64,000 bases of DNA, from positions 1,927,501 to 1,991,500 of the forward strand of contig NZ_CP006877.1 of NCBI RefSeq assembly GCF_000816845.1. The letters are read 5' to 3'. Under the pieces are notes generated by a model. That model was not told the origin of the DNA, searched no databases, and saw only the letters and a list, made by a program, of their open reading frames with translations. The stretch comes from Rhizobium gallicum bv. gallicum R602sp (GTDB lineage Bacteria; Pseudomonadota; Alphaproteobacteria; Rhizobiales; Rhizobiaceae). How positions within the stretch are numbered: position 1 is the stretch's first letter; each line of letters opens with the position of its first letter. The position numbers and the translations under genes are program-made. This document shows, piece after piece, positions 15,902-25,406 of the stretch.

Positions 15902-16156
15902 ATGGAAGGCGAAGGCGTAGGTTGGATTGCGGCGATCATCATCGGCGGTATCGCCGGCTGGCTCGCGGAAAAATTCATGCACAGCAATATGGGGCTGCTC
16001 ATGAATATTGTTCTCGGCATTGTCGGCGCGATCGTTGCAAATTTCATTCTCGGCGTCCTGAACATCCAACCGCTCGTCGGCTGGCTCGGATACCTGATCA
16101 CCGGTTTCGTCGGCGCCTGCATTCTTATTGCGCTCGGACGCCTTGTGAGACGCTGA
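15902..16156 (+). CDS. GlsB/YeaQ/YmgE-family stress membrane protein
   Basis: The 84-residue protein is almost entirely hydrophobic with three membrane helices: GWIAAIIIGGIAGWLAEKF, LLMNIVLGIVGAIVANFIL and LGYLITGFVGACILIALGRL. It also shows the G-rich signature of the transglycosylase-associated (YeaQ/YmgE) family. A strong AGGAGGGAG site precedes the ATG at 15902. Family members are small inner-membrane proteins induced by general stress. A clear terminator follows. It is convergent with a DUF883 protein, another stress-linked membrane protein. Confidence 0.9.
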   Translation: MEGEGVGWIAAIIIGGIAGWLAEKFMHSNMGLLMNIVLGIVGAIVANFILGVLNIQPLVGWLGYLITGFVGACILIALGRLVRR

Positions 16157-16168
16157 TTTCAATCGCGC

Positions 16169-16198
16169 AAAAGCCGGGACTATAGCTCCCGGCTTTTG
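16169..16198 (+). terminator. Intrinsic terminator, bidirectional
   Basis: A perfect 11-bp stem aaaagccggga/tcccggctttt (16169-16197) with loop ctatagc lies between the convergent YeaQ-like and DUF883 genes. The A and T runs built into the stem allow termination in both directions. Confidence 0.85.
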
Positions 16199-16221
16199 TG
16201 TACTTTAGCTGCCGCGTCGCT

Positions 16222-16503
16222 TCAGCGGCGGCTCATCAGGCCGAAGACGTAGGCAATGCCGGCGGTTACGGCGAGTGCGAAGATCGGCTCCTCACGTACT
16301 TTCTCGCGCACACGCTCGGTCATGACAGAAGCCTCGTCGGCAACGGCGGTCTTTGCGCCCTGCCCCAAGGCAACGACGCTCTCGGAAAGCCGTGCCAAAT
16401 CTTCGCGCAATGCGGTGACTTGAGCCGAAAGATCGTCTGCTGCGATTTCCGCCTTCACGCGTGCGCCCGTCGTTTGTCCGGAGGCGGTCTTGAGTTCGGC
16501 CAT
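16222..16503 (-). CDS. DUF883 (ElaB/YqjD-like) membrane-anchored protein
   Basis: The start at 16503 follows a GAGGAG site. The 93-residue product has a long amphipathic helix (AADDLSAQVTALREDLARLSESV) and a C-terminal membrane helix (EEPIFALAVTAGIAYVFGLMSRR). The terminal arginines and the EEP-FA-A-GY pattern are typical of the ElaB/YqjD family. Those proteins anchor in the inner membrane, and some bind ribosomes in stationary phase; that role is from E. coli and only inferred here. Confidence 0.85.
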   Translation of the reverse strand: MAELKTASGQTTGARVKAEIAADDLSAQVTALREDLARLSESVVALGQGAKTAVADEASVMTERVREKVREEPIFALAVTAGIAYVFGLMSRR

Positions 16504-16721
16504 TGTCTGCTCCTCTTTTTGCGGATGCGGCTTCAACGACGTGAGGGCCGAAAGGTTCCCTGAACCGCTTCATTTCTTGAACGTGGTCGCCTTCCGGGAC
16601 CTTCGCCGGCACCTGCTATGTTTTCGCGCGCGGACGCTTCATTTCCTTACGCGTTTGTTCTAAGGAACGTCGAAAGCTTTGCCCGTGAAAGGGCGGAATA
16701 TAATGCGAGGTTTGCGTTTCG

Positions 16722-18614
16722 ATGTTCCATTTCCTGAGAAGAGCCGCCCGGACCTGGGTCGCCAAGCTCCTGATGCTTCTACTGGTCGCTTCATTCGGTA
16801 TTTGGGGCATCTCCAGTTCGCTGCTCACCGGCAGCAGCAGCACGGCCGTCGTCACCGTCGGTGACCAGCAGGTAGACGCCACCGAATTCCGCCTTGCCTA
16901 CCAGCGACAGGTCGCAAGCCTCAGCCAGCAGTTCGGCATGCGTCTGACGCCCGAGCAGGCCAAGGCCTTCGGCGTCGAGCAGCAGGTGATCGCCCAGCTC
17001 GTCGCCGGCGCCTCGCTCGACCAGCTTGCCGCCGACATGAATCTCGGCCTTTCCGAAGATCGTCTAGCCCAGCTGATCGCTGACGATCCAGCTTTCAAGG
17101 CAGTCAACGGCCAGTTTGATCGCACGCTCTTCACTTCGCGCTTGCGCAACGCCGGCATCCGTGAGGCGGACTATATCAGCGAGCGCAGCAAGGTCGCTGT
17201 ACGCAGCCAGATCGTCGATGCGGTGTCGAACGGCTTCACCGCTCCAAAGACGCTCGTCGACGCGCTGAAGCTCTACCGTCAGGAAAGCCGCGACATCGAC
17301 TACCTGCTGCTGACGAACGCGAACATCGAGCCCATCAAGGCTCCGGCCGAGGATCTGCTTTCGAAGTGGTTCGACGGCGTCAAGAGCCGCTATCGCGCGC
17401 CGCAATATCGCAAGATCGCCTATCTGAAGCTCGAACCTGCCGACATTGCGGATGCCTCGACCGTCACGGACGATCAGATCCGCGAGGATTTCGACAAGCG
17501 TAAGGACAGCTATCGCACGCCGGAAACGCGCACGATCGAGCAGCTGACCTTTGGCAGCAAGGATCTGGCGGCGGCTGCCGAAACGGCGCTCAAGAGCGGC
17601 ACCAGCTTCGACCAGCTCGTGACCGACCAGGGCAAGACGGCAAGCGACGTGCTGCTCGGCGATTTCACCAAGGACAAGGTTCCGGACCAGGCCATCGCCG
17701 ACGTCGCTTTCGCAGTCGCCAGGGACGGCGGCACGACGCCGGTCGTCGACGGTTCCTTCGGCCCAGTCATCCTCCGCGTCTCCAACATCAAGCCGGAAAG
17801 CGTCAAGAACTTCGACGAGGTGAAGGAAGACATCCGCAAGCAGTTGGCGCTCGTCAACGCGTCGCAGGAGGTAATCAACGTGCACGATCGCATCGAGGAT
17901 CTGCGCGGCTCCGGCCAGACGCTTGAGCAGATTGCCGAACAGCTGAAGCTGAAGGCCGTCGTGATCGACGCCGTCGATCCGAGCGGGTTGGACAAGGACG
18001 GCAACGAGGTCAAGGACATCCCCGCGAAGCCGCAGTTGATCGGTGAAGCCTTCAAGACCGAAACAGGTATTCAGGCGCCTGCGCTGTCACTCGGCAATGA
18101 CGGTTATGTCTGGTTCGACGTGCGCGAAATCACGCCGGAGCGCGACCGCCCGCTGGCCGAAGTGCGCGAAAAGGCCGTGCAGGATTGGACCGCCGAACAG
18201 CAGAAGCTCGAACTTGCCAAGAAGGCCGGAGAGCTGAAGCAGGAAGCGCAGAAGGGCAAGACGCTTGCCGACATCGCAGCTCCGCTCGGAATTGCCGTCG
18301 AAAGCAAGAGCGGAATCACGCGCGGCACCGAGGATGCCGTTCTCGGCCGCGCCGGCGTGGCCGCTGCCTTCACAGGCCCGGCCGATACCGTTGCAAATGC
18401 CGTTGGCGGCGATCCCGGCACGCAGATCCTGCTGAAGGTCACCAGCGTCAACACGGAGCCGACGGGTGATGTGCTGAACAATCAGGATGCGCAGATCACT
18501 GCCATGGCGAACGCTGCTGGCGACGACATTCTTGACCAGATGGTGAACCTGCTGCAAACGCACTACGGTGCGTCGATCAACCAGACGCTCGCCGATCAGG
18601 CAGCCGTTCGCTAG
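16722..18614 (+). CDS. ppiD: PpiD/SurA-like periplasmic peptidyl-prolyl isomerase
   Basis: The 630-residue protein has an N-terminal signal anchor (WVAKLLMLLLVASFGIWGIS, residues 12-31), a SurA-like chaperone domain with the VGDQQVDATEFRLAYQRQ start, and a parvulin-like domain around residues 260-370 (RTPETRTIEQLTFGSK...LLGDFTKDKVPD). A long helical C-terminal region follows. Membrane-anchored PpiD helps newly exported outer-membrane proteins fold and works near the Sec translocon. The parvulin domain is divergent, so isomerase activity may be weak, as in E. coli PpiD. It heads an operon with trpD 12 bp downstream, a pairing often seen in rhizobia. Confidence 0.9.
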   Translation: MFHFLRRAARTWVAKLLMLLLVASFGIWGISSSLLTGSSSTAVVTVGDQQVDATEFRLAYQRQVASLSQQFGMRLTPEQAKAFGVEQQVIAQLVAGASLDQLAADMNLGLSEDRLAQLIADDPAFKAVNGQFDRTLFTSRLRNAGIREADYISERSKVAVRSQIVDAVSNGFTAPKTLVDALKLYRQESRDIDYLLLTNANIEPIKAPAEDLLSKWFDGVKSRYRAPQYRKIAYLKLEPADIADASTVTDDQIREDFDKRKDSYRTPETRTIEQLTFGSKDLAAAAETALKSGTSFDQLVTDQGKTASDVLLGDFTKDKVPDQAIADVAFAVARDGGTTPVVDGSFGPVILRVSNIKPESVKNFDEVKEDIRKQLALVNASQEVINVHDRIEDLRGSGQTLEQIAEQLKLKAVVIDAVDPSGLDKDGNEVKDIPAKPQLIGEAFKTETGIQAPALSLGNDGYVWFDVREITPERDRPLAEVREKAVQDWTAEQQKLELAKKAGELKQEAQKGKTLADIAAPLGIAVESKSGITRGTEDAVLGRAGVAAAFTGPADTVANAVGGDPGTQILLKVTSVNTEPTGDVLNNQDAQITAMANAAGDDILDQMVNLLQTHYGASINQTLADQAAVR

Positions 18615-18626
18615 GAGCTGTAGCGC

Positions 18627-19643
<1,017 letters not shown>

Positions 19644-19652
19644 GATTGGCCG

Positions 19653-20465
19653 ATGACCGATATCCTCAGAAAGATCGAGGCCTACAAGCGCGAGGAAATC
19701 GCCGCCGCCAAGGCGAAGGTTTCGCTTGCCGACCTGAAGGCGATGCAGGCAGGGCGAACCGCGCCGCGCGGTTTCCACAAGGCTCTCGTTGCCAAGCGCG
19801 ATGCTGGACACTACGGCCTGATCGCCGAGATCAAGAAGGCAAGCCCATCCAAGGGCCTCATCCGCCCGAATTTCGACCCGCCTGCGCTCGCCAAAGCCTA
19901 TGAAGCCGGCGGTGCCGCGTGCCTATCCGTCTTGACCGACACGCCAAGCTTTCAAGGCGCGCCGGAGTTCCTGACAGCTGCACGCGAAGCCTGCGCCCTT
20001 CCAGCGCTGCGCAAGGATTTCATGTTCGAGACCTACCAGGTGCACGAGGCACGCGCCTGGGGCGCAGATTGCATTCTGCTGATCATGGCCTCGCTTTCCG
20101 ATGACGAGGCTGAACGACTGCAGGATGAAGCCTTTGCGCTCGACATGGGCGTGCTGGTGGAGGTGCATGACGCCGCAGAAATGGAGCGGGCGCTCAAGCT
20201 CTCCTCACCGCTCGTCGGCATCAACAACCGCAACCTGCGTACCTTCGAGGTCAGCGTGAGCGTCAGCGAAGAGCTTGCGGCGATGGTGCCGGACGATCGG
20301 CTGCTGGTCAGCGAGAGCGGCATCTTTACCCATGCAGACTGCAAGCGGCTGCGGGCGGCCGGCATCAACACCTTCCTCGTCGGAGAAAGCCTGATGCGCC
20401 AGGATGACGTGGCGGCTGCGACCCGCGCTCTGCTCTTCGGCGAAGCGGCAATCGCGGCGGAATAA
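19653..20465 (+). CDS. trpC: Indole-3-glycerol phosphate synthase
   Basis: The 270-residue TIM-barrel enzyme converts CdRP to indole-3-glycerol phosphate. Visible signatures are [12 protein letters not shown] (catalytic Lys region), [25 protein letters not shown] and VSESGI. It is not fused to trpF, as usual in alphaproteobacteria. The stop is one base before the moaC start codon, so translation of the two is tightly linked. Confidence 0.98.
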   Translation: MTDILRKIEAYKREEIAAAKAKVSLADLKAMQAGRTAPRGFHKALVAKRDAGHYGLIAEIKKASPSKGLIRPNFDPPALAKAYEAGGAACLSVLTDTPSFQGAPEFLTAAREACALPALRKDFMFETYQVHEARAWGADCILLIMASLSDDEAERLQDEAFALDMGVLVEVHDAAEMERALKLSSPLVGINNRNLRTFEVSVSVSEELAAMVPDDRLLVSESGIFTHADCKRLRAAGINTFLVGESLMRQDDVAAATRALLFGEAAIAAE

Positions 20466-20466
20466 C

Positions 20467-20967
20467 ATGAGCGGCGAGAAGCCAGGACTTACCCATATAG
20501 CCGCCTCCGGTGAGGCCCACATGGTCGATGTCGGCGGCAAGGCCGATACGGTTCGCATTGCAACTGCGGAAGGCCATGTAAAGATGACGGCGCAAACGCT
20601 GCGACTGATCCGTGAAGGAAACGCGAAGAAGGGCGACGTCATCGGCACGGCGCGGCTGGCCGGCATCATGGCGGCAAAGCAGACGTCCAGCCTTATCCCG
20701 CTCTGTCATCCCCTAATGCTCACGAAGGTGAGCGCCGAGATCGAGGAGGATGTCGCCCTGCCCGGCCTGCGCATCATCGCGACCGCCAAGCTCACCGGCA
20801 AGACAGGCGTCGAGATGGAAGCGCTAACCGCCGTGTCCGTCGCCTGCCTGACGATCTACGACATGGCGAAGGCCGCCGACAAGGCGATGGAGATCGGCGG
20901 CATCCGGCTGCTCGAAAAGTCGGGCGGCAAATCCGGCGACTTCCGCCATCCGGAGGCTGGCCGATGA
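20467..20967 (+). CDS. moaC: Cyclic pyranopterin monophosphate synthase
   Basis: The ATG at 20467 lies one base behind the trpC stop. The 166-residue MoaC makes cyclic pyranopterin monophosphate, the second step of molybdenum cofactor synthesis, with MoaA. The family motifs [12 protein letters not shown] and [27 protein letters not shown], with the catalytic Lys and Asp, are intact. It overlaps moeA by 4 bp. The link of trp genes to cofactor genes is one of position; no functional tie is evident. Confidence 0.97.
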   Translation: MSGEKPGLTHIAASGEAHMVDVGGKADTVRIATAEGHVKMTAQTLRLIREGNAKKGDVIGTARLAGIMAAKQTSSLIPLCHPLMLTKVSAEIEEDVALPGLRIIATAKLTGKTGVEMEALTAVSVACLTIYDMAKAADKAMEIGGIRLLEKSGGKSGDFRHPEAGR

Positions 20968-22187
20968 GCCTCCTTCCGGTCGCCGAGGCGCAAGGCAGGT
21001 TGCTTGGGCACGCCAAGCCGATTTCCGATGTCGAGACCGTTTCGCTTGCGGACGGGGATCGGCGTGTGCTCGCGGCCGACTTGACGGCGCGGCTGACGCA
21101 GCCGCCCTTCAATGCGTCTGCGATGGACGGCTACGCGCTGCGTCGCGAGGATGCACCGGAACCCGGCGCTAAACTCAAGCTCATCGGCACATCTGCGGCA
21201 GGACACGCTTTCGATGGCACCGTGGGCAAGGGCGAAACAGTCCGCATCTTCACGGGCGCGCCGGTTCCCACCGGCGCCGACAGCGTCCTGCTGCAGGAGG
21301 ACGCTGAGAAAATCGATGGAGGCATCCGAACGAAATATCCCATCCGCCAGGGCCAGCATATCCGTCTCCGCGGGCAGGATTTCGATGAAAACGAGGCGGT
21401 GCTCGCCGCCGGCACCGTCATGGATTTCACGCGACTGACAGTGGCCGCCGCCATGAACCATGCCTTGATCGACGTGCTGCGCAAGCCGCTTGTGGCGGTC
21501 CTTGCAACCGGCGACGAACTGCTGACGCCGGGAAGCGACCTGGGGCCCTCGCAGATCGTCGCGTCGAATACGTTCGGTATCACGGCGTTGGTGCACAAGG
21601 CCGGCGGCAACGTGCTCGATCTCGGTATCGTGCCCGACGACAAGGTTGCTATCACGACAGCGGTCCGCAGGGCACAGGCCGCCGGTGCCGATGTCATCAT
21701 AACGCTCGGCGGCGCCTCCGTCGGCGACCACGACCTCGTGCAGGCCACACTGGTTACGGCGGGCATGACGCTCGATTTCTGGAAAATCGCCATGCGCCCA
21801 GGCAAGCCGCTGATGGTCGGCAACCTCGGAAGCACGCACGTGCTCGGTCTGCCGGGCAATCCGGTATCAAGCCTCGTCTGCGCCTTGCTGTTCCTCGAAC
21901 CGCTGGTCCGCAAGCTCGCCTCACTGCCGCCGGTCAAGCGCGACACCATGGTGGAGGCGGCCGTCACCCTTGCCTCCAATGATCAGCGCCAGGACTATGT
22001 GCGCGCGAAGCTCGCCAAATCCTCCTCCGGCAAGTGGCTGGCGGAGCCGTTCGACAAGCAGGATTCGTCGATGATGAAGGTCTTCGCCCATGCCGACTGC
22101 CTGATCATCCGCCCGCCCCATGCGCCGCAGCTTCCGGCGGGATCCCCCTGCCCGGTGATGCTGCTCCGACCGGACCTTCTCAGCTGA
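20964..22187 (+). CDS. moeA: Molybdopterin molybdenumtransferase
   Basis: The 407-residue MoeA inserts molybdate into adenylated molybdopterin. Signatures: [11 protein letters not shown] near the N-terminus, [39 protein letters not shown], and [17 protein letters not shown]. The four-domain layout and length are normal. It begins with an ATGA overlap with moaC and is the last gene of this operon; the next gene is on the opposite strand. Confidence 0.97.
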   Translation: MSLLPVAEAQGRLLGHAKPISDVETVSLADGDRRVLAADLTARLTQPPFNASAMDGYALRREDAPEPGAKLKLIGTSAAGHAFDGTVGKGETVRIFTGAPVPTGADSVLLQEDAEKIDGGIRTKYPIRQGQHIRLRGQDFDENEAVLAAGTVMDFTRLTVAAAMNHALIDVLRKPLVAVLATGDELLTPGSDLGPSQIVASNTFGITALVHKAGGNVLDLGIVPDDKVAITTAVRRAQAAGADVIITLGGASVGDHDLVQATLVTAGMTLDFWKIAMRPGKPLMVGNLGSTHVLGLPGNPVSSLVCALLFLEPLVRKLASLPPVKRDTMVEAAVTLASNDQRQDYVRAKLAKSSSGKWLAEPFDKQDSSMMKVFAHADCLIIRPPHAPQLPAGSPCPVMLLRPDLLS

Positions 22188-22225
22188 CTTATGGCACAAG
22201 TGCGATCCGTCGCGACTCCGCTGAT

Positions 22226-22903
22226 CTAAAGCGAATACACCCCGCTCACATTCTCCATCTCCGTCCCGAAGTCCGCGACCGCGTATGTCGTCACCAGTCG
22301 AAGCCGCTCGCGGGGCAAAGGCGCCCTGCCCGGGTCGCCGATCAGGACGTCGATGCCACCGGCGCGGCAGCGGGCTAGGAACGGCAGGACGCGGCTTGCA
22401 AGCCTTGCATCGTAGAACACGTCGCCCGCCAGGATGACATCGCAAGCAGGAGGCGAAGCGTCGAGGATATCGGCTTGCAGCGTTTCGATCTTGGTACCAT
22501 TCGTAGCAGCGTTGAGGTCTATCGCGGCAATCGCATGAATATCGATGTCAATCGCGGTGACATGGGCAGCACCTGCATTCGCAGCAGCAATAGCAACCAG
22601 GCCCGAGCCTGAACCGAGATCGAGGACATGGCGATCGCTAACGGTCTGGGGCTGGAAGAGGATATGGCGGGCGAGCACCGCTCCGCCAGCCCAATGATAA
22701 GCCCAGTAGGGCGCGGTGGAACCCGAGCGTCCAAGCCTTGCCAGTCGCCCCAGCCCGCTTCCCGAATGTGCTGTATAGAGCCTTATCTCGGGAACTGACG
22801 GCACAGGCCGAAGGCAGAGGTTCTTGCGAATGAAATCTGCCGCTGCAAGATATTGCGGGCTGTCTTTGCCTGTCATTGGCGGCGCCCCCATGTCCACCGG
22901 CAC
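22226..22903 (-). CDS. METTL20-like class I methyltransferase (ETF-beta lysine type)
   Basis: The 225-residue product has the SAM-binding motif VLDLGSGSGLVAIAAANAGA and a post-II motif DVFYD fitting the DxxY signature of the METTL20/methyltransferase-16 family. It also has the diagnostic YWAYHWAGGAVLARH segment before motif I. Bacterial METTL20 homologues, one of them from Agrobacterium, methylate lysines of the electron transfer flavoprotein beta subunit; that function is inferred here by family. Start codon uncertain: GTG 22903, ATG 22891 or ATG 22876, the last with a GGGGG stretch upstream. It follows the GNAT gene by 8 bp. Confidence 0.8.
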   Translation of the reverse strand: MPVDMGAPPMTGKDSPQYLAAADFIRKNLCLRPVPSVPEIRLYTAHSGSGLGRLARLGRSGSTAPYWAYHWAGGAVLARHILFQPQTVSDRHVLDLGSGSGLVAIAAANAGAAHVTAIDIDIHAIAAIDLNAATNGTKIETLQADILDASPPACDVILAGDVFYDARLASRVLPFLARCRAGGIDVLIGDPGRAPLPRERLRLVTTYAVADFGTEMENVSGVYSL

Positions 22904-22911
22904 GCGCTGAA

Positions 22912-23343
22912 TCAGTAGTTCTTCATGGCGAGGTGCGGCATGCCCCCGTCGAGAAATTCATCGCCGAACGCAGTGAACCCGAATTTTTCATAGAGCGCGA
23001 TCTTGTCGCTTTGAGCCGTCAGGTAAAAGCGATTGTCGCGTGCCGTGTGATGGGCCTTCATCCCAAAGCGGATCATCGCGCTTGCGATGCCATGGCCGCG
23101 CCATTGCGCTCCGACGGCCACGCGCCCGATCTTCACGTGATCGTCGAGATAGACGAGCCGAAGCGTGCCCGCGACTTCGCCGGCCTGGATGGCGACGATA
23201 TGGTGGGCGCTTAAGTCGGCCTCATCGAATTCTTCATCGGCAGGCACATTCTGCTCACCGATGAAGACGGAGCGCCGCAACTTGAAAGCTTCGTTGCACA
23301 AGGTGCTGAAGAGCGGAACGGATAAAATCACGATCTCTGTCAT
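22912..23343 (-). CDS. GNAT N-acetyltransferase (ElaA/YjcF-like)
   Basis: The 143-residue protein starts after a GAGGAGG site. It has the GNAT core: AFKLRRSVFIGEQNVPADEEFDE (typical of the YjcF/ElaA group), KIGRVAVGAQWRGHGIASAMI with the R/Q-x-x-G-x-G/A acetyl-CoA loop, and ALYEKFGFTAFGDEFLDGG. The substrate is not predictable from sequence. It is probably co-transcribed with the METTL20-like methyltransferase downstream, giving a pair of small modifying enzymes. Confidence 0.9.
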   Translation of the reverse strand: MTEIVILSVPLFSTLCNEAFKLRRSVFIGEQNVPADEEFDEADLSAHHIVAIQAGEVAGTLRLVYLDDHVKIGRVAVGAQWRGHGIASAMIRFGMKAHHTARDNRFYLTAQSDKIALYEKFGFTAFGDEFLDGGMPHLAMKNY

Positions 23344-23398
23344 GGCTGCCTCCTCGGAGAGTATTAACGGAAGGCGCCAATTGTCGGTCCGTCTCTCC

Positions 23399-25297
23399 TC
23401 AACCCTGCTTCTTCTTAGCGAACTTGCCCTTCTGCGCGAAGCCTCCCTTGTCTTCGAATTTAGGTTTCCCCGCTGCCTTGCCCCAAGGCTTGGGGTCGCG
23501 TTTCTCGCTGTGATCGCCGGTTACGGGAGCTGTCTTACCCTTGAAATCCTTTTTGAAATTGCCTTTAGGGCGATCGTCATAGGATGTCTCGTCACGCCGC
23601 TCGCCGAACGTCTTCTTGCCGGCATAAGGCTTTGCAGTAACCGGACGGCTGAAATCCGGGGTACCGTTCAGACGCGTCACGCGGATGCCGCGCTCCATCG
23701 TCTTGTTCGGCCCGACCGCTTGCTGAAAAGCTTCGGCGCTATCGGCAGAAATTTCCACATAGGTCTCTTCCGGCTGCATCTTGATCGCACCGATCTCCCG
23801 TTTCGTCAGATTGCCGTTGCGGCAGAGCATCGGGATCAGCCAGCGCGGTTCGGCATTCTGCTTGCGGCCGACGGAAACCGAGAACCAGACGCTCGGACCA
23901 AAGTCGTCACGCGGGCCCTTTTGGCTCGGCTCCCGCGGCTCAAAGGCATTATCGCGGCGTTGACGCTTGCGGTCGCCCTCGATCGAGACTTCGATCAGAT
24001 CTTCCGGCGCCGATTGATTGGAGCGATAGAGGCGCACGAAGGCCGCGGCAAGCTTCTCTGCGCCGTGATTTGCAATGAGCTGGCCGACCAGTGCTTGATC
24101 TTCGTCGCGCCCCGGCTCGCTGAGGATCGGGTCGGCAAGCAGGCGCTCGTCGTCGCGGCGCATCACATCTTCGGCCGACGGCGGAAGAGCCCAGGTGGCG
24201 GCAATCCCGGCGGCATCGAGAATGCGCTCGGCCTTGCGGCGGGCATTGAGAGGCACGATCAGTGCGCTGACACCCTTGCGCCCTGCTCGGCCGGTGCGGC
24301 CGCTGCGATGCAGCAGCGTTTCCGGATTCGTCGGCAGGTCGGCATGGATGACGAGGTCGAGGCCTGGAAGGTCGATCCCGCGGGCGGCAACATCCGTTGC
24401 GATGCAGACGCGGGCGCGGCCGTCGCGCATAGCCTGCAGAGCGTGCGTCCGCTCGTTCTGCGTCAGTTCGCCGGAGAGTGCTACGACCGCGAAATTGCGG
24501 TTGTTGAAGCGGGCCGTCAGATGATTGACCGCGGCGCGCGTCGAACAGAAGACAATGGCGTTAGTCGCCTCATAGTAGCGCAGGACATTGATGATCGCAT
24601 TTTCGCGGTCAGCCGGCGCAGCGGCAAGCGCGCGGTATTCGATATCGACATGCTGCTTCTCTTCGGTCTGCGTCGAAATACGCACGGCGTCGCGCTGGTA
24701 GCTCTTGGCGAGCTTGGCGATGGCGGAGGAAACAGTTGCCGAGAACATCAGCGTCCGGCGGTCGTCGGGTGCCGCTTCAAGGATGAACTCCAGATCTTCA
24801 CGGAAGCCGAGGTCGAGCATCTCGTCCGCCTCGTCGAGCACGACGGCCTTTAATGCGGACATATCGAGAGCTTTGCGGCGGATATGGTCGCAAAGACGTC
24901 CGGGGGTGCCGACGACGATATGAGCGCCGCGTTCCAGTGCACGGCGCTCGCTGCGGATATCCATACCGCCGACGCAGCTGACAATCAGCGCACCGGTCAT
25001 CTCGTATAGCCACTCGAGCTCGCGCTTCACCTGTAAGGCAAGTTCGCGGGTCGGCGCGATCACAAGCGCCAGCGGTTCGGCGGCGGGTGCAAAGCGCTCC
25101 TCGCCTTCGAGCAGCGTCGGCGCGAGCGCAAGGCCGAAGGCGACGGTCTTGCCCGAGCCGGTTTGCGCCGAAACCAGCGCATCCGAAGCGACAAGTGCCG
25201 GATCGAGCATGGCTTTCTGAACGGGGGTCAGCGCTGCATAGCCGCGCTTTGCCAACGCCTTGGCGATCGCCGGGACGACGCTGTTGAGATCTGTCAT
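23399..25297 (-). CDS. DEAD-box RNA helicase with DbpA-type RNA-binding tail
   Basis: The start at 25297 (MTDLNSVVPAI) is preferred over an earlier in-frame start because the extra residues are low-complexity. All helicase motifs are present: Q motif region AALTPVQ, AQTGSGKT, PTRELALQV, DEAD, SAT, ATDVAARGIDLPGLDLVIH and HRSGRTGRAG. Residues about 480-555 form a DbpA-like RNA-binding domain. The C-terminal 70 residues are lysine/glycine-rich and probably disordered. The 632-residue protein is likely involved in ribosome assembly or cold-stress RNA remodelling, as for CsdA/DbpA relatives. Confidence 0.95.
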   Translation of the reverse strand: MTDLNSVVPAIAKALAKRGYAALTPVQKAMLDPALVASDALVSAQTGSGKTVAFGLALAPTLLEGEERFAPAAEPLALVIAPTRELALQVKRELEWLYEMTGALIVSCVGGMDIRSERRALERGAHIVVGTPGRLCDHIRRKALDMSALKAVVLDEADEMLDLGFREDLEFILEAAPDDRRTLMFSATVSSAIAKLAKSYQRDAVRISTQTEEKQHVDIEYRALAAAPADRENAIINVLRYYEATNAIVFCSTRAAVNHLTARFNNRNFAVVALSGELTQNERTHALQAMRDGRARVCIATDVAARGIDLPGLDLVIHADLPTNPETLLHRSGRTGRAGRKGVSALIVPLNARRKAERILDAAGIAATWALPPSAEDVMRRDDERLLADPILSEPGRDEDQALVGQLIANHGAEKLAAAFVRLYRSNQSAPEDLIEVSIEGDRKRQRRDNAFEPREPSQKGPRDDFGPSVWFSVSVGRKQNAEPRWLIPMLCRNGNLTKREIGAIKMQPEETYVEISADSAEAFQQAVGPNKTMERGIRVTRLNGTPDFSRPVTAKPYAGKKTFGERRDETSYDDRPKGNFKKDFKGKTAPVTGDHSEKRDPKPWGKAAGKPKFEDKGGFAQKGKFAKKKQG

Positions 25298-25406
25298 CTG
25301 TCTGTCTTTCGGAATATCGGGCGCAGAAGCGCCGTGGCCGGAACCTGCCGGCAGAACGGTTGGCGCGTTCCTACCCGCTAAGACGGCAAATGTCAAAGCG
25401 GCAATG

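Noticed and set aside
23165..24853. Rightward frame of 562 codons over the DEAD-box helicase
   Set aside because: Antisense to a gene with every helicase motif; no start signal.
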